64,000 nucleotides of DNA, from NCBI RefSeq assembly GCF_019834675.1, contig NZ_JABUBU010000001.1:372001-436000 (forward strand). Reading direction: 5' to 3'. A program made the position numbers and the translations under genes. Source of the stretch: Rhodococcoides corynebacterioides. GTDB lineage: Bacteria; Actinomycetota; Actinomycetes; Mycobacteriales; Mycobacteriaceae. Of this stretch, positions 43,110-53,400 are shown one piece after another (within the stretch, counting starts at the first letter, position 1; the number at the start of each line of letters is the position of its first letter). The notes beneath the pieces were generated by a model. It searched no databases, was not told the DNA's origin, and was given only the letters and a program-made list of their open reading frames with translations.

Positions 43110-44221
43110 GACGGTGTTCCTCTCTCGGAGCGGTCGGCGTTCTCGGACGGACGGGCGACGCGGGAGCCGGTGCGGCGCTCCAGTTCTCGCAGCCCGTGGT
43201 CGAAGAGGGTGGGGGCGTCGATGCCGGCGGCCGCGGCCATGGTGACCACCACGCTGCCGCGCGCGTACGAGCAGTACAGGCCCGCCTCGAGGAACCAGGG
43301 GTTGCCCTCGGGGTCGATGCGGAAGTCGAACAGGCTGTAGTACCGACAGCCGAGGGCCGCGTGGGCCCGGAGCGCGAGCTCGTGCACGCGGGCCGTCACG
43401 GGATCGTCGGTGGGCACGATCCAGGCCCGGTCGGCGGTCTTCGCCGCGAGGTAGAGCTCGCCGTCGTCGGATCGCCGGAGCTTGTCCTCGCGGGTGCGGA
43501 TGGGCGCGGTGTCCCGGTGGACGGCGTATTCCTCGAGCGGCAGGCAGACCGGCTCGCCGTCCACCACCACGACGCCACAACGTACTTCGCGTCCCAACTC
43601 CACGTAGTCCTCGACCAGGACCTGCGACGAGTACCGCGAGGCCTCGGTGACCGCGGCGTCGAACTCCTCCGGCGTGCGCACGAGGGTGACCCCGACGGAG
43701 TTGTCGGAATCGGACGGTTTCACCACGGCGGGCAGCGGCGGAGTCGGGCGCGCACCCGGCCGGTCGGCGTGGACGATTCGTCCGGCGGGCACGGGAACGC
43801 CCGCGTCCGCAACGACGGCGCGGGTGCGGGCCTTGTCGGCGGTGAGCGCCATCAGGGTGGCGTCGTTGCCCAGCAACGGGATTCCCAGCAGATCGGCGAG
43901 CGAGCGGTAGGTCGTCATGCCCGGTAGGCAGAACATCTGGGGGAGGATCACGTCGACGCCCAGCGTCCCGATGTGCGCGACGGCGTCGGACAACGAGAGC
44001 GGTGCCGCGGCCCCCAGTCCCTCCATGGTCTCGGCGAAGCGCCACGTGCGGTCGGGATCGACGGACGCGACGATCGCGCGGAATCGCGCGGGATCGTCGA
44101 GCGTGCGCAGCGCGTCGGCGGCGTACACCCGCGAGAGGTCGGCATGGAAGGTGTCGACGGCGGAGCCGACGAGGTGCAGCACCGTGGTGCGGCCCTGCTG
44201 GGGTGCGTTCACGTCAGTCAC
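43106..44221 (-). CDS. mysD: MysD-like ATP-grasp ligase (D-Ala-D-Ala ligase family)
   Basis: A 371-residue ATP-grasp ligase. Recognisable parts are the N-terminal domain (ILPQMFCLPGMTTYRSLADLLGIPLLGNDATLMALTADKARTRAVVADAGVPVP), the ATP loop VVKPSDSDNSVGVTLV, VLVEDYVELGREVRCGV and the metal-binding C-terminal segment YYSLFDFRIDPEGNPWFLEAGLYCSYARGSV. In mycosporine pathways MysD joins a second amino acid (Ser, Thr, Gly or other) to mycosporine-glycine, giving shinorine, porphyra-334 or related imines. The start is GTG 44221, overlapping mysC by 8 bases. The amino-acid choice cannot be read from sequence by eye. Confidence 0.88.
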   Translation of the reverse strand: MTDVNAPQQGRTTVLHLVGSAVDTFHADLSRVYAADALRTLDDPARFRAIVASVDPDRTWRFAETMEGLGAAAPLSLSDAVAHIGTLGVDVILPQMFCLPGMTTYRSLADLLGIPLLGNDATLMALTADKARTRAVVADAGVPVPAGRIVHADRPGARPTPPLPAVVKPSDSDNSVGVTLVRTPEEFDAAVTEASRYSSQVLVEDYVELGREVRCGVVVVDGEPVCLPLEEYAVHRDTAPIRTREDKLRRSDDGELYLAAKTADRAWIVPTDDPVTARVHELALRAHAALGCRYYSLFDFRIDPEGNPWFLEAGLYCSYARGSVVVTMAAAAGIDAPTLFDHGLRELERRTGSRVARPSENADRSERGTPS

Positions 44222-45536
44222 CGCCCTGCTCGACCAGCTTGCCGATGTTGAAATCGATTCGGCTCCAGCCGCGTCCGGAGCGGAGGTTGGCGAGCAGCAG
44301 GGACGGCACGTGCAGGTGGTGCAGTAGGAACCACGGCCACGGATCCCACCCGGTCAGCACCGCGTCGCGTCCGCGCGCGATGGTGCGGAGCCGGGCCGGT
44401 CGACCCGGCTCGGTGAGCAGCCGCCACACCTCGTGGTAGAGCCAGTACGTGGGGCGGGCCGAGGGCAACGGCGTGATCACCGCGCGTTCGGACCCCAGGT
44501 ACGCCGCCGCGACGTCCGGATGATCGTGGAACATGGTGATGGCGGAGTGCGTGCGCGGATTGCACTCGATGGCGAACACCTCGCCGTCGCCGTTCTCGAT
44601 GAAGTCGAACGAGAACTGGCCCGTGGCACCGAGTTCGGCGACGAAGCGCTCCACCCACGCCAGGATGTCCGGCTTGTCGACCATGGCGTAGTTGATCTGG
44701 AACGCCGACGACTCGCAGCACCCGTACACCTGCAGCGATCCGTTCCGCACGGTGCCGTGCGTGCAGTACTCACGGCCGGTGACGAATTCCTGCAGGATCC
44801 ACGGATCGTCCTCGGCGATGCCCAGCGAGCGCGCGAACGTCAGGTTGGCTTCCGGGGTCTCGCGCCGCAGCGGCGTCAGATCCATCCGCCCGACCGGGTT
44901 GTAGGCGATCCGCTTGAGCACGAAGCTCGTTCCCGGCGGGAGGTCGATGTCGGCGATCTGCTCGGGGTCGGTGATGCGGTGCGACTGCGGCACCCGTACC
45001 CCGAATTCTCTTGCGGCGTCGGCGAATCGGTTCTTGTCGTCGACTCGGCGGATGGTCTCGGGGTCGGCGTGGACCACGTCGACGGACGGTCCCATCGCGA
45101 CCCCGGCCTCGGCGTCCGGCACGGACGACGCGGGGGAGGAGACGGGGACGAAGACGTCGACGTTCTCCGCGCGGGCCACCCGGACGAGCGCGTCGACGTA
45201 GCCGGGGTCCGACGCCTCCGGGACGACGTGGAACGCGTCGACCGCGCGGGAGAAACGGTGCGCCGTCCAGCGGTACTTCGCGGACTCCACCAGGACCACC
45301 CGGTGCCCCGCGGCGTGGAACGAGCGGGCCAGCTGCAGTGACTTGGTCATCTTCCCGCCGTTGACCAGGACAGTGCGAGCCACCTGCGGCGACGACGGCG
45401 CCGGCGGAGTGCGTCGACCGAAGACTCGAGCGCCGGCGACGATCATCAGGTCGAGGGGGGCGGTGAGGGTGAGGGCCGCGAGGACCGCGACGGTGCGGGC
45501 CGCGCCAGTGGATGCCGTGCGGGCCGCGCCGGTCAC
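44214..45536 (-). CDS. mysC: MysC ATP-grasp ligase (4-deoxygadusol to mycosporine-glycine)
   Basis: A 440-residue ATP-grasp enzyme that links glycine to 4-deoxygadusol. Near-invariant MysC stretches are present: VNGGKMTKSLQLARSFHAAGHRVVLVE, WILQEFVTGREYCTHGTVRNG, CCESSAFQINY, QFSFDFIENGDGEVFAIECNPRTHSAITMF, and the C-terminal GWSRIDFNIGKLVEQGGD. The N-terminal hydrophobic helix (about 15-38) is also found in cyanobacterial MysC and may tether the enzyme to the membrane. The start is GTG 45536, overlapping the mysB stop by 4 bases. Confidence 0.95.
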   Translation of the reverse strand: MTGAARTASTGAARTVAVLAALTLTAPLDLMIVAGARVFGRRTPPAPSSPQVARTVLVNGGKMTKSLQLARSFHAAGHRVVLVESAKYRWTAHRFSRAVDAFHVVPEASDPGYVDALVRVARAENVDVFVPVSSPASSVPDAEAGVAMGPSVDVVHADPETIRRVDDKNRFADAAREFGVRVPQSHRITDPEQIADIDLPPGTSFVLKRIAYNPVGRMDLTPLRRETPEANLTFARSLGIAEDDPWILQEFVTGREYCTHGTVRNGSLQVYGCCESSAFQINYAMVDKPDILAWVERFVAELGATGQFSFDFIENGDGEVFAIECNPRTHSAITMFHDHPDVAAAYLGSERAVITPLPSARPTYWLYHEVWRLLTEPGRPARLRTIARGRDAVLTGWDPWPWFLLHHLHVPSLLLANLRSGRGWSRIDFNIGKLVEQGGD

Positions 45537-46339
45537 GACGGCTCGTCTCTCACGCGGGCGCGGCGGATCAGGGTCACCCCGTCACGTAGCGGGATCAGGA
45601 CCTGCTCGAGGCGCGGATCGGCCGCGACGGCCTGGTTGAACGAGGCGATGGCGCGACCGTTCGGGGTGGTGGCGCCGCAGTACGGCTCACCCTGCATCAG
45701 GGTGTTGTCGACGACGACCAGCCCGCCCGGCCGCAGGAGGTCGGTGGTGAGCAGCAGGTCCAGGTACTGCGCGTAACCGGGCTTGTCGGCGTCGACGAAC
45801 ACCAGGTCGAACGATTCGCCGGCGCGGGCGGCGCGGGCCAGCGTGTCCGCGGCCGGCCCCACGCGGACGTCGATGCGGTTCCCGACCGGGGAGGCGGAGA
45901 AGCGGTCGCGGGCGAAGGCGGCGACGTCCTCGTCGACCTCGCAGGCGACGACGCGTCCGCCCCGGGGGATCTCCTCGGCCATGGCCAGCGCGGAGTACCC
46001 GGTGAACATGCCGATCTCGAGTACGTCCTGCGCTCCGGTCATGCCGACGAGGAAGCGCAGGAACCATCCTTCGAGGTGCCCGGACAGCATCTCCTGCTCG
46101 AGCGGGCCGTCGGACCAGACGTGTCCGCGCGTGCGGGTCTCGAGGTCGGCCAGGGCTGCCGACGGCGCCGTCGTCATGGCGTCGAGGTACGGGTCGAGGC
46201 CCGCCGCGAGGTCCCGGACGCGACGCAGGCGGCCCGCCACCTCCGGCCCCACCGCGGCGTCGTCGAGCGTCCGACAGAGGTCGGTGAGCTCGACTGCGAC
46301 GAGGGAGACGGGGGTGACGGGCCGGGGCGCGTCGGTCAC
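45533..46339 (-). CDS. mysB: MysB O-methyltransferase (4-deoxygadusol synthesis)
   Basis: A 268-residue SAM-dependent catechol-type O-methyltransferase. SAM motifs are [38 protein letters not shown] and [19 protein letters not shown], followed by [14 protein letters not shown]. In the mycosporine pathway it methylates demethyl-4-deoxygadusol. The start is GTG 46339, sharing GTGA with the mysA stop; a longer reading frame upstream is the shadow of mysA. The order mysA-mysB-mysC-mysD supports the assignment. Confidence 0.93.
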   Translation of the reverse strand: MTDAPRPVTPVSLVAVELTDLCRTLDDAAVGPEVAGRLRRVRDLAAGLDPYLDAMTTAPSAALADLETRTRGHVWSDGPLEQEMLSGHLEGWFLRFLVGMTGAQDVLEIGMFTGYSALAMAEEIPRGGRVVACEVDEDVAAFARDRFSASPVGNRIDVRVGPAADTLARAARAGESFDLVFVDADKPGYAQYLDLLLTTDLLRPGGLVVVDNTLMQGEPYCGATTPNGRAIASFNQAVAADPRLEQVLIPLRDGVTLIRRARVRDEPS

Positions 46340-47598
46340 GAACGCCGAACCGAGCCCCGGGCGCCGGTGCCCGCGGCGGGGTCCACGGCGTCCTCGGCGG
46401 CGGTGTACATGTCGACACCGGCTCCGTCTCGGTCGAATTCGAGGCACAGCTTCTTGTGCAGGGTCAGCGCGTCGGCGAGCTCGTCCGTCCCCAGATCGTT
46501 GAGGAACGCGCAGGTGCCGATGGGGGCCGGCACCGCGGCACGCAGGATGCCGTCGCGCGTCTTGAGGATCGACGCGGTGGCGTCGGTGAGCAGCTCGGGC
46601 GTGAGGTGCTCGGAATCGAGCGCGAGTCCGATGCTGCTCATGACGCCGAGGACGCGGTCACGGTCCTGCGCGGTGATGTGGCCGCGCTGTTCGGCGATGG
46701 TGGTCGAGAGCGCCATGTCGATGTTGATCGCGTGGCCGTGGAAGAACGGCGCCGGGGGCGTCAACTCCAGGGTGGGGCTCCAGGTGTGGCCGAAGGCGAT
46801 CACGCGGTCGAGATCGATCTCGTGCAGGTTGGGCGCCTCGAGCTCGAGCATCGTCTCGATCGCCTGGTAGGTCAGGCGGTGGGCGACGTCCAACAGCTCG
46901 GGGGTGCCGTCGACGTGACCGAACCGGGTGCGCAGCAACTCGGGCCCGTGCTGCTCGAGCATCTCGAAGATCTCGAGGTTGCCCACCACGGAGATCTTGA
47001 TGAGTTCGGCCATGCCGTTGCGCACCTGATCCTCGGGCAGCGTGGCCAGGAAGCCGAAGTCCAGCAACACCTTCTGCGACGCGTGGTAGGCGCCCAGACG
47101 GTTCTTGTGCTTGCCGTAGTTCACCGCGACCTTGATGGACACCGAGGCGTCGATCAGGCCGATCAGTGTGGTGGGGATGCGGATGTACGGCGTGTTGCGG
47201 CGGTAGCTGGCACAGGCGAACCCGGCGACGTCCGTGGTGAGGCCGCCGCCGACGACGAGGACCGGCTCGGTGCGGACCAGGCCGAACGAGTCGAACTCGC
47301 CGACGATGCGTTCGAACGTCTCGAGGGACTTGGCCGTCTCCGCGATGTGCACCTCGACGACGGTGAGGTCGATGCCGTGGTGGTCGAAATAGGCGCGGAT
47401 CCGTTCGCCGTAGTGCTCGAGTACCGACTCGTCGACGACCATCAGCACGCGGCCGTAGGGCCGGTAGCTGTCCGCGAGTTCGGTGTTCGCGGTGTCGAAG
47501 ACGCCGTCGACGTACACGAGGTCGTACTCGATCTTCTCGTATCCCTCGACGTGGAAGCTGCGGTCGCTCGAGGTGACCTGTGCCTGCATGTTGCTCAC
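46336..47598 (-). CDS. mysA: MysA, demethyl-4-deoxygadusol synthase (sedoheptulose 7-phosphate cyclase)
   Basis: A 420-residue member of the dehydroquinate-synthase-like cyclases. Motifs include [60 protein letters not shown], the metal-site region [12 protein letters not shown], and [31 protein letters not shown]. The [19 protein letters not shown] segment separates sugar-phosphate cyclases from true AroB. Demethyl-4-deoxygadusol synthase rather than 2-epi-5-epi-valiolone synthase is chosen because mysB and mysC follow. The start is GTG 47598 with AGGAGA seven bases upstream; ATG 47589 is the alternative. Confidence 0.93.
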   Translation of the reverse strand: MSNMQAQVTSSDRSFHVEGYEKIEYDLVYVDGVFDTANTELADSYRPYGRVLMVVDESVLEHYGERIRAYFDHHGIDLTVVEVHIAETAKSLETFERIVGEFDSFGLVRTEPVLVVGGGLTTDVAGFACASYRRNTPYIRIPTTLIGLIDASVSIKVAVNYGKHKNRLGAYHASQKVLLDFGFLATLPEDQVRNGMAELIKISVVGNLEIFEMLEQHGPELLRTRFGHVDGTPELLDVAHRLTYQAIETMLELEAPNLHEIDLDRVIAFGHTWSPTLELTPPAPFFHGHAINIDMALSTTIAEQRGHITAQDRDRVLGVMSSIGLALDSEHLTPELLTDATASILKTRDGILRAAVPAPIGTCAFLNDLGTDELADALTLHKKLCLEFDRDGAGVDMYTAAEDAVDPAAGTGARGSVRRS

Positions 47599-47609
47599 TG
47601 CTGATTCTC

Positions 47610-48281
47610 CTAGGATCGCGCCGATGTCAGGGATTCGAGACGGGCGGGGTCCAAGGACTCGACCTTCTCGGTGGCCGAGGTGAAGGTGCCGTCGGCGGTG
47701 TTCTCGTTGGGGAAGGCGACGACGGTGATGCCCGCGGCCGTGGCGGCCGCGACACCGCCCTCGTTGTCCTCGACGGCCACGCAGGCGTCGGCGGACTCGC
47801 CCAGACGCTCCAGCGCGACCTGGTAGGACGCGGGGTCCGGCTTGCCCTGCGGGGCGTCGTCGGCGCTGAGTACGACGTCGAAGTGCTCGCGAGCCACGGT
47901 CGGGGCCAGGGCGGACAGCACGGCGTCGACGTTCTCGGCCGAGGTGGTGGTGACGAACCCGAGCTTGGTGCCCGAGGCGCGCGCCGCCTCGACGGTCTCC
48001 GCGACGCCGGGACGGGCGGTGGCGCCGCGCTCGGCCAGCAGGGAGCGGAACTTCTCGGACTTGGTGGCGTGGACCGCGGCGGCGTCGACGTCCTCGCCGC
48101 GGGTCTGCGCGTAGTCGGCGATGCGCTGCGCGCCGCCGTTGGATCCGAGCATGGAGCGGTAGTCCTCACGCGACCAGGACCAGTCCAGGCCGTGCTCGGC
48201 GAACGCGTCGTTGAACGCCGTGCGCTGCAGCTCGGAGGTGTCGGCGAGCGTGCTGATGGAGCCGAACAGAATGGCGGACAT
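47610..48281 (-). CDS. HAD-like protein lacking the catalytic DxD, first gene of the mycosporine operon
   Basis: A 223-residue protein of the beta-phosphoglucomutase-like HAD group. Motif I, normally FDLDGTL, reads [13 protein letters not shown]: both catalytic Asp are gone (Gly7, Ile9). The later motifs remain: Thr/Ser in [10 protein letters not shown], Lys in [10 protein letters not shown], and [15 protein letters not shown]. It therefore looks like a pseudo-phosphatase that could still bind a sugar phosphate or a partner protein. The start is ATG 48281 with GGAAGG upstream. It is 11 bases before mysA and has its own promoter about 120 bases upstream. Confidence 0.88.
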   Translation of the reverse strand: MSAILFGSISTLADTSELQRTAFNDAFAEHGLDWSWSREDYRSMLGSNGGAQRIADYAQTRGEDVDAAAVHATKSEKFRSLLAERGATARPGVAETVEAARASGTKLGFVTTTSAENVDAVLSALAPTVAREHFDVVLSADDAPQGKPDPASYQVALERLGESADACVAVEDNEGGVAAATAAGITVVAFPNENTADGTFTSATEKVESLDPARLESLTSARS

Positions 48282-48400
48282 CGAGGACCTTCCTTCGGTG
48301 ACGCGCCGGTCCCCGGAGGACACCTGCGCGGCGGCGGCGGTGCGCCGCGAAACGTGGTGGGGTGGATACGGTTCGAGTCACGGTCGGTCGATCGCAACTC

Positions 48401-48428
48401 ACAGTACAGTACTGAACCAGCCGTTCAA
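48401..48428 (-). promoter_or_regulatory. Promoter with palindromic operator for the mycosporine operon
   Basis: On the minus strand TTGAAC (48428-48423, -35-like) and TACTGT (48406-48401, -10-like) are separated by 16 bases. CAGTAC-A-GTACTG (48402-48414), a perfect 6-base inverted repeat, covers the -10 and part of the spacer. This would allow repression by a TetR-type protein; the divergent TetR gene at 48514 is the obvious candidate. The predicted leader to the HAD gene is about 110 bases. Confidence 0.6.
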
Positions 48429-48513
48429 CTGAGAACGCGGAACGGGCGTCGGCCAGGGATTCGCGTACCTTCGTCTCGCACGAGGCGACCGGGTGAGGGA
48501 GGTGACGAACGGC

Positions 48514-49113
48514 ATGAGCGAGACCCCTGACGACCACAGCATCGACGGTCGGAGCCGAAACCAAACCTCCGAGGACGCCCGCGTGGCCCGCACGCGCGCC
48601 GACGTCTCCGCCGCCGCCCTCGAGGTGCTCACCACCGAGGGGTGGGACGCCGTCACCCACGCGACGGTCGCGCGCGTCGCCGGCTACTCCAAGACCACCC
48701 TCTACACCCACTGGCCCTCCCGCGTGGACCTCCTGGGTCTCGCTCTCGACGTTCTCGGCGAGATGCCGCACCACACACCCACCGGCGATCTGCGCGCCGA
48801 CCTGATCGGCGAGATGACCGTGTTCCGCGACGCCATGCTGGCCCTGCGTCTCGACCGGATCCTTCTCGCGCTCGCCCACTGGGGCGCCGCAGAGGACGAG
48901 ATCGCCCGCGTGCGCTCCCGCCTGGTGGCCGACGGCGAGTCGGTGGTCCGCGAGGTCCTCGGGCGCACCGCGCAGGGCACCCGGCTGGACGCGGCCGTCG
49001 CCATGTTCTCCGGCGCCGTGGTCTGCCCCGTGCTGATGCACGGCCGGGCGCCGACCGACGAGGTGGTGGCCGCCGCCGTCGACATCGTTCTCCACGGCGT
49101 GGCCCCCGACTGA
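48514..49113 (+). CDS. TetR-family regulator divergent from the mycosporine operon
   Basis: A 199-residue TetR protein with the helix-turn-helix AALEVLTTEGWDAVTHATVARVAGYSKTTLYTHWPSRVDLL and an all-helical ligand domain. The start is ATG 48514; a GTG at 48493 is possible. It is divergent from the mycosporine operon across 232 bases that hold a palindrome, and it is followed after 37 bases by an ene-reductase gene. It could control either side or both. The TetR/ene-reductase pairing is common by itself, so control of the mycosporine operon is not certain. Confidence 0.88.
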   Translation: MSETPDDHSIDGRSRNQTSEDARVARTRADVSAAALEVLTTEGWDAVTHATVARVAGYSKTTLYTHWPSRVDLLGLALDVLGEMPHHTPTGDLRADLIGEMTVFRDAMLALRLDRILLALAHWGAAEDEIARVRSRLVADGESVVREVLGRTAQGTRLDAAVAMFSGAVVCPVLMHGRAPTDEVVAAAVDIVLHGVAPD

Positions 49114-49150
49114 CCACGTCTCGTCCCACCCCGTCGAAGAGAGGTCGCCC

Positions 49151-50464
49151 GTGTCCGAGACCGTGCCCGTCCCCGAGCCCGACACCGACACCGACACCGA
49201 CATCGAGGCCCCGTCCCTCGGGGACTCCCTGACGCTCCCGTGCGGTGCGGTCCTGCCGAACCGCACCATGAAGGCGGCGCTCAGCGAATCGCTCGCCGAC
49301 GAGCGCGGGGGGCCGGACGAGCGGCTGCGGCGGCTCTACCGACGCTGGGGTTCCGGCGGCTTTGGGCTGATCCTCACCGGGAACGTCATGGTGGACGCGC
49401 GGTACCTCGGCGAACCGGGCAACGTGGCCGTCGAGGACGATCGGCACCTGGGCGCACTGCGCTCGTGGGCGGACACGGCGAAGGCCGACGGCACGCCGGT
49501 GTGGATGCAGATCAATCATCCGGGGCGACAGGGCAATCCGGTCACGACGGAGGGTCGCACCGTGGCTCCGTCGGCCGTCGGTCTCGACATCCCGGGCGTT
49601 CCGGCTCCGCGGGCGTTGACCGACGACGAGATCGTCGACATCGTCGAGCGGTTCGCGACGACGGCCGAGGTCGCCGAGCGCGCCGGCTTCGACGGCGTCG
49701 AGATCCACGCGGCACACGGATACCTGGTCAACCAGTTCCTCTCCCCGCACACCAACCGCCGCACCGACCGGTGGGGCGGGTCGATCGAGAATCGCGCGCG
49801 CTTCGTCCTCGACGTCGTGGCGCGGATCCGGGAGCGGGTGAGTCCGTCCTTCGCCGTGGGTCTGAAACTCAACTCGGCCGACTTCCAGCGCGGAGGGTTC
49901 GAGGAGGGCGAGTCCCGTGCGGTGATCGCCATGCTCGCGTCGACGGGACTGGATCTGCTCGAGATCAGCGGGGGAAGCTACGAGTCGCCCGCGATGGTGG
50001 GCAAGGGAACGGCCGCGTCGACGGTGGCCCGCGAGGCCTATTTCCTCGACTACGCCGCCACCGTGCGCGAACTGGCCGGCACAGTGCCGCTGGCGGTGAC
50101 GGGTGGGTTCCGTACCCGCGCCGCGATGGACGAGGCCCTCGCCTCGGGTGCGTGCGACGTCATCGGTCTCGGCCGACCGACGGCCACGCATCCCGACGCC
50201 GCCCGACGCCTGCTCGACGGGACGGTGTCGTCACTGACCAGCGCGAACACGGCGGTGCCCGTGCCGCGCGCCCTCGCCACCCACCGCACGGTGCGCACCG
50301 TCGACGGCTTGTTGGACCTGCAGTGGCACACCGATCAGTTGCACCGCATGGGGGCCGGCCGGGACCCGGATCCGCGCCACTCGCGGATCCGGGCCATGGT
50401 GGGCGCCGTGGAGCGCAACGGCATCGACGCCTTCCGGAGTCGCCGCCGCCGCTCGGTGAGCTGA
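49151..50464 (+). CDS. Old Yellow Enzyme-family NADH:flavin oxidoreductase
   Basis: A 437-residue FMN-dependent TIM-barrel enzyme. Key motifs are VWMQINHPGRQG, the active-site FDGVEIHAAHGYLVNQFLSPHTNRRTDRWGGS, ISGGSYESPAM and the FMN phosphate region PLAVTGGFRTRAAM with CDVIGLGRPTATHP. The length exceeds the small ene-reductases but lacks the C-terminal Fe-S/FAD part of dienoyl-CoA reductases. The N-terminus has an Asp-Thr repeat. The start is GTG 49151. It is paired with a TetR gene; the substrate is probably an alpha,beta-unsaturated carbonyl compound. Confidence 0.9.
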   Translation: MSETVPVPEPDTDTDTDIEAPSLGDSLTLPCGAVLPNRTMKAALSESLADERGGPDERLRRLYRRWGSGGFGLILTGNVMVDARYLGEPGNVAVEDDRHLGALRSWADTAKADGTPVWMQINHPGRQGNPVTTEGRTVAPSAVGLDIPGVPAPRALTDDEIVDIVERFATTAEVAERAGFDGVEIHAAHGYLVNQFLSPHTNRRTDRWGGSIENRARFVLDVVARIRERVSPSFAVGLKLNSADFQRGGFEEGESRAVIAMLASTGLDLLEISGGSYESPAMVGKGTAASTVAREAYFLDYAATVRELAGTVPLAVTGGFRTRAAMDEALASGACDVIGLGRPTATHPDAARRLLDGTVSSLTSANTAVPVPRALATHRTVRTVDGLLDLQWHTDQLHRMGAGRDPDPRHSRIRAMVGAVERNGIDAFRSRRRRSVS

Positions 50465-50477
50465 GACCGGAGCTCGG

Positions 50478-53400
50478 TCAGCTGCGCTGGAGGGCGACGA
50501 TGCCCAGCGCGTCGAGGTCCCGCACGTACTTGGCGACGAGATCCGGCCCGAGGTGCGGGATGTCGCTCCACCTCGGGGCCAGGTACTCCCGGACGGCGGC
50601 GCGGAACCGTTCGGCCGGAATCGGGGACCCGTCCAGCGGCGGCAGGGGCTGCCGGTAGGCGTGGATCAGCGGCAGCACGGAGTGCGAGCGGAGGGGTTCC
50701 GGCAACGCGGCCACCGCGTCGTGGAAGCGTCGGTACCACTCGTCGTGGTCGTCGATCCTCTCCACGGCCACGCCCGCATCCTCGAGCCAGTCGACCACCA
50801 CGTCCCACGAGATGCCGTCGTGGTGCGGGTTGACCACGTGGTACGTCCGGTGATCCCGACGGTTCCGACTGCCGAGTTCCGCGACCGCGGCGGCGGTGAA
50901 GTCGACCGGCAGCCCGTCGTAGTGGGCGCGCGGTCGTTCGCCCCCGTCGGTGGCGTAGAACGTCCGCGGCGCCAGCGAGCACGCCGTGATGGACGCGAGG
51001 GTGCGGGTGAACACGTCGGGCACGTTGACCTGGCCGCGCCGGCGCGGATGCGCGAGGATCATGTTCGACCGGAAGACGGTGACGGGCAGGCCCACCGCGT
51101 CGAAGGCGTTGCGCAGCAGCACTTCACCCGCCCACTTGGAGGTGGCGTACCCGTTGGCGTAGTCACCGCCCAGTGACCGTCGCGGGCTCTCGACCCGGAT
51201 GTCGCCGTCCTCGGTCAGCGACTCGACGCCGGCGGCCACCGCGACGGTCGACAGGTAGTCGACGGGCTTGAGGTGGTGGGTCGTCGCCAGCCGGATCACC
51301 TCGGCGGTGCCACCGACGTTGGGGGAGAACATCTCCCGGTACGGCAGGGCGTGGTTGACCATGGCCGCCGGGTGCACGATGTGATCCACCTCGTGCGTCA
51401 ACCGGGTCCACCGCTCGTCCGACAGCCCGAGACGCGGCTGCGCGACGTCGCCGACCGCGATGTCGAGGCGGCGATCCGCCAGCTCCGTCCACCGGGCCAT
51501 CAGGTCCGGGTCGACGGCGTGATCGCCCGTCGCGCCGAAGGTCTCGTCGAGCCGTCGGCGCGCGTCCTCGGCCGAGCGCGCCCGGACCAGCGTCACCACA
51601 CGGCCGTCGACGGCGTCCATGCGGTCCAACCATTCGAGCAGCAGGAAGCGACCCAGATAGCCGGTCGCGCCGGTGACCAGCACGGTGCGGATGTCCGCGC
51701 GCGGGCCGTCGGCCCGGCCTGCGACGCCCGAGAAGTCCGGGCCCAGAACACGATCGGGGGTCAGATCGTCCGCGTGGACCTCGTCCGGGTCCGTGCCGTG
51801 GACGCCCTCGAAGGTCGGGGCCGGCGCGGCGTCGGCGTCGCTCGGGTTCGCGGCGGCAGCCCGCGCCCGATCCACGGTCGCGGCCACGGCGGCCAGGTCC
51901 GCGGTGGGGGAGACCACGGCGGTCACCGGCATCTCGACGTCGAAGAGGTCACGCAGCACCGCCCCGAAGGACACCGCCGACAGCGAATCGCCGCCCAGGT
52001 CGGTGAAGCGATCGGTCGCGGCCACGTCCTCGTCGGCGAGCCCGAGCTGTCCGGCCGCGGCACGACGCACCACGTCGACCGTCGGCGCCGTCCCCACCTC
52101 CTGCCGGAGGGCCTGCAGCCGATCACGACCGCCGCCCTCGATCTCCCGGTAGCGCGCGTCCAGCGCGTCGGCGTACCGCGCCGAGATGGCCGGGCGCAGT
52201 TGCTTGTTGGCGCCCGAGAGCAATCCGTTCGCGGTGGTGAACGGCTCGTCGGCGACGATCACGTCGCGCGGGATCTCGTAGGAGGCCAGCCCCTCGCGGC
52301 GGGCGATCTCTTGCAGGGAGGTCAGGACGTCGCGGGTGGTGCGGCCGGCGGCGGGCACGACGACCGCGAGCACGAACGAGCGGGTGCCGTCACCGTGCAC
52401 GTGGATCTGATCGACGGCGTCGGACGCGCCGTACACGGCGTCGAGACTCGACAGCGCGACGAACTCGCCCTGGGCGAGCTTCACCACGTTCTTGCGGCGA
52501 TCGACGTACCGCAGCCGGTCCGGGCCCAGCTCCTCGAACACGTCTCCGGTGCGGTAGAAGCCGTCGTCGGTCATGACGCTCGCAGTCGCGTCCGCGCGGC
52601 GGAAGTAGCCGGGCGTCAACGACGCGGTGCGTAGCAGCAGTTCGCCGCGGGGGTGTGGCCGGTCCGCCGTGGAGTAGCCGAGCTCCGGCACGTCCTCGAG
52701 GCGGTAGTCGAGCACCGGCGGACGGGTCAGGACGCCGTCGACCAGGACGTGTCCGGCCTCGGTGGAGCCGTACATGTCGTGCACCGGCACGCCGAGCACG
52801 TCGGACACCGTCGCGACGGCCTCGACGGTGGCGGGTGCGGTGCCCACGATCGCCGACGCGACCCGGCCGCCGAAGACGTGCTCGCGCATGTCGTCGTACA
52901 CCTCGGTGCGGACGTCGTCGGGGGTGCGCCCGGTCTCCCGCGCGCGGCGGTCGACGGCCGACGACGCCTCGGACCGGATCAGATCGCACACGCGGGGGAC
53001 CAGCAGCACCGTGGTGGGGCGGGCGAGCGCGAAGTCCCCGAGCAACGTCGACAGGTCGGAGGTCGCGGCGAAGTGCACGGTCCCGCCCGCCGCCAGGGTC
53101 GAGGTGACCAGGCCGCGTCCGGCGAGGTGGCTCATCGGGAGGTAGTCGAGCGCCACGACCGGGCCGGGAGCGGCGTCGGGGGACCCGAACGCGCCCGTCC
53201 CGTCCATCAGGTTGGCGGCCCACTGCCGGACGACCAGAGCGTCGGTGTGCATGGCGCCCTTGGGGGTTCCGGTGCTGCCGGAGGTGTAGACGAGGGCCGC
53301 GAGCCGGTCGGGATCGGGTGCGAGGGTGGGCAGCTCGGTGGTCGGCGCGTGATCGTCGTCCGCTCGGGCCAGGACGTCGGCGAGCGGGAGCACCTCGGTG

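Noticed and set aside
46336..47598. 2-epi-5-epi-valiolone synthase (C7N-aminocyclitol pathway) for the cyclase
   Set aside because: The following MysB, MysC and MysD genes make demethyl-4-deoxygadusol synthase the better choice, and no aminotransferase or glycosyltransferase genes are present.
50458..50480. Short imperfect repeat GCTGA...TCAGC between the ene-reductase and car genes as a terminator
   Set aside because: The stem is interrupted by a bulge and too weak to support a call.
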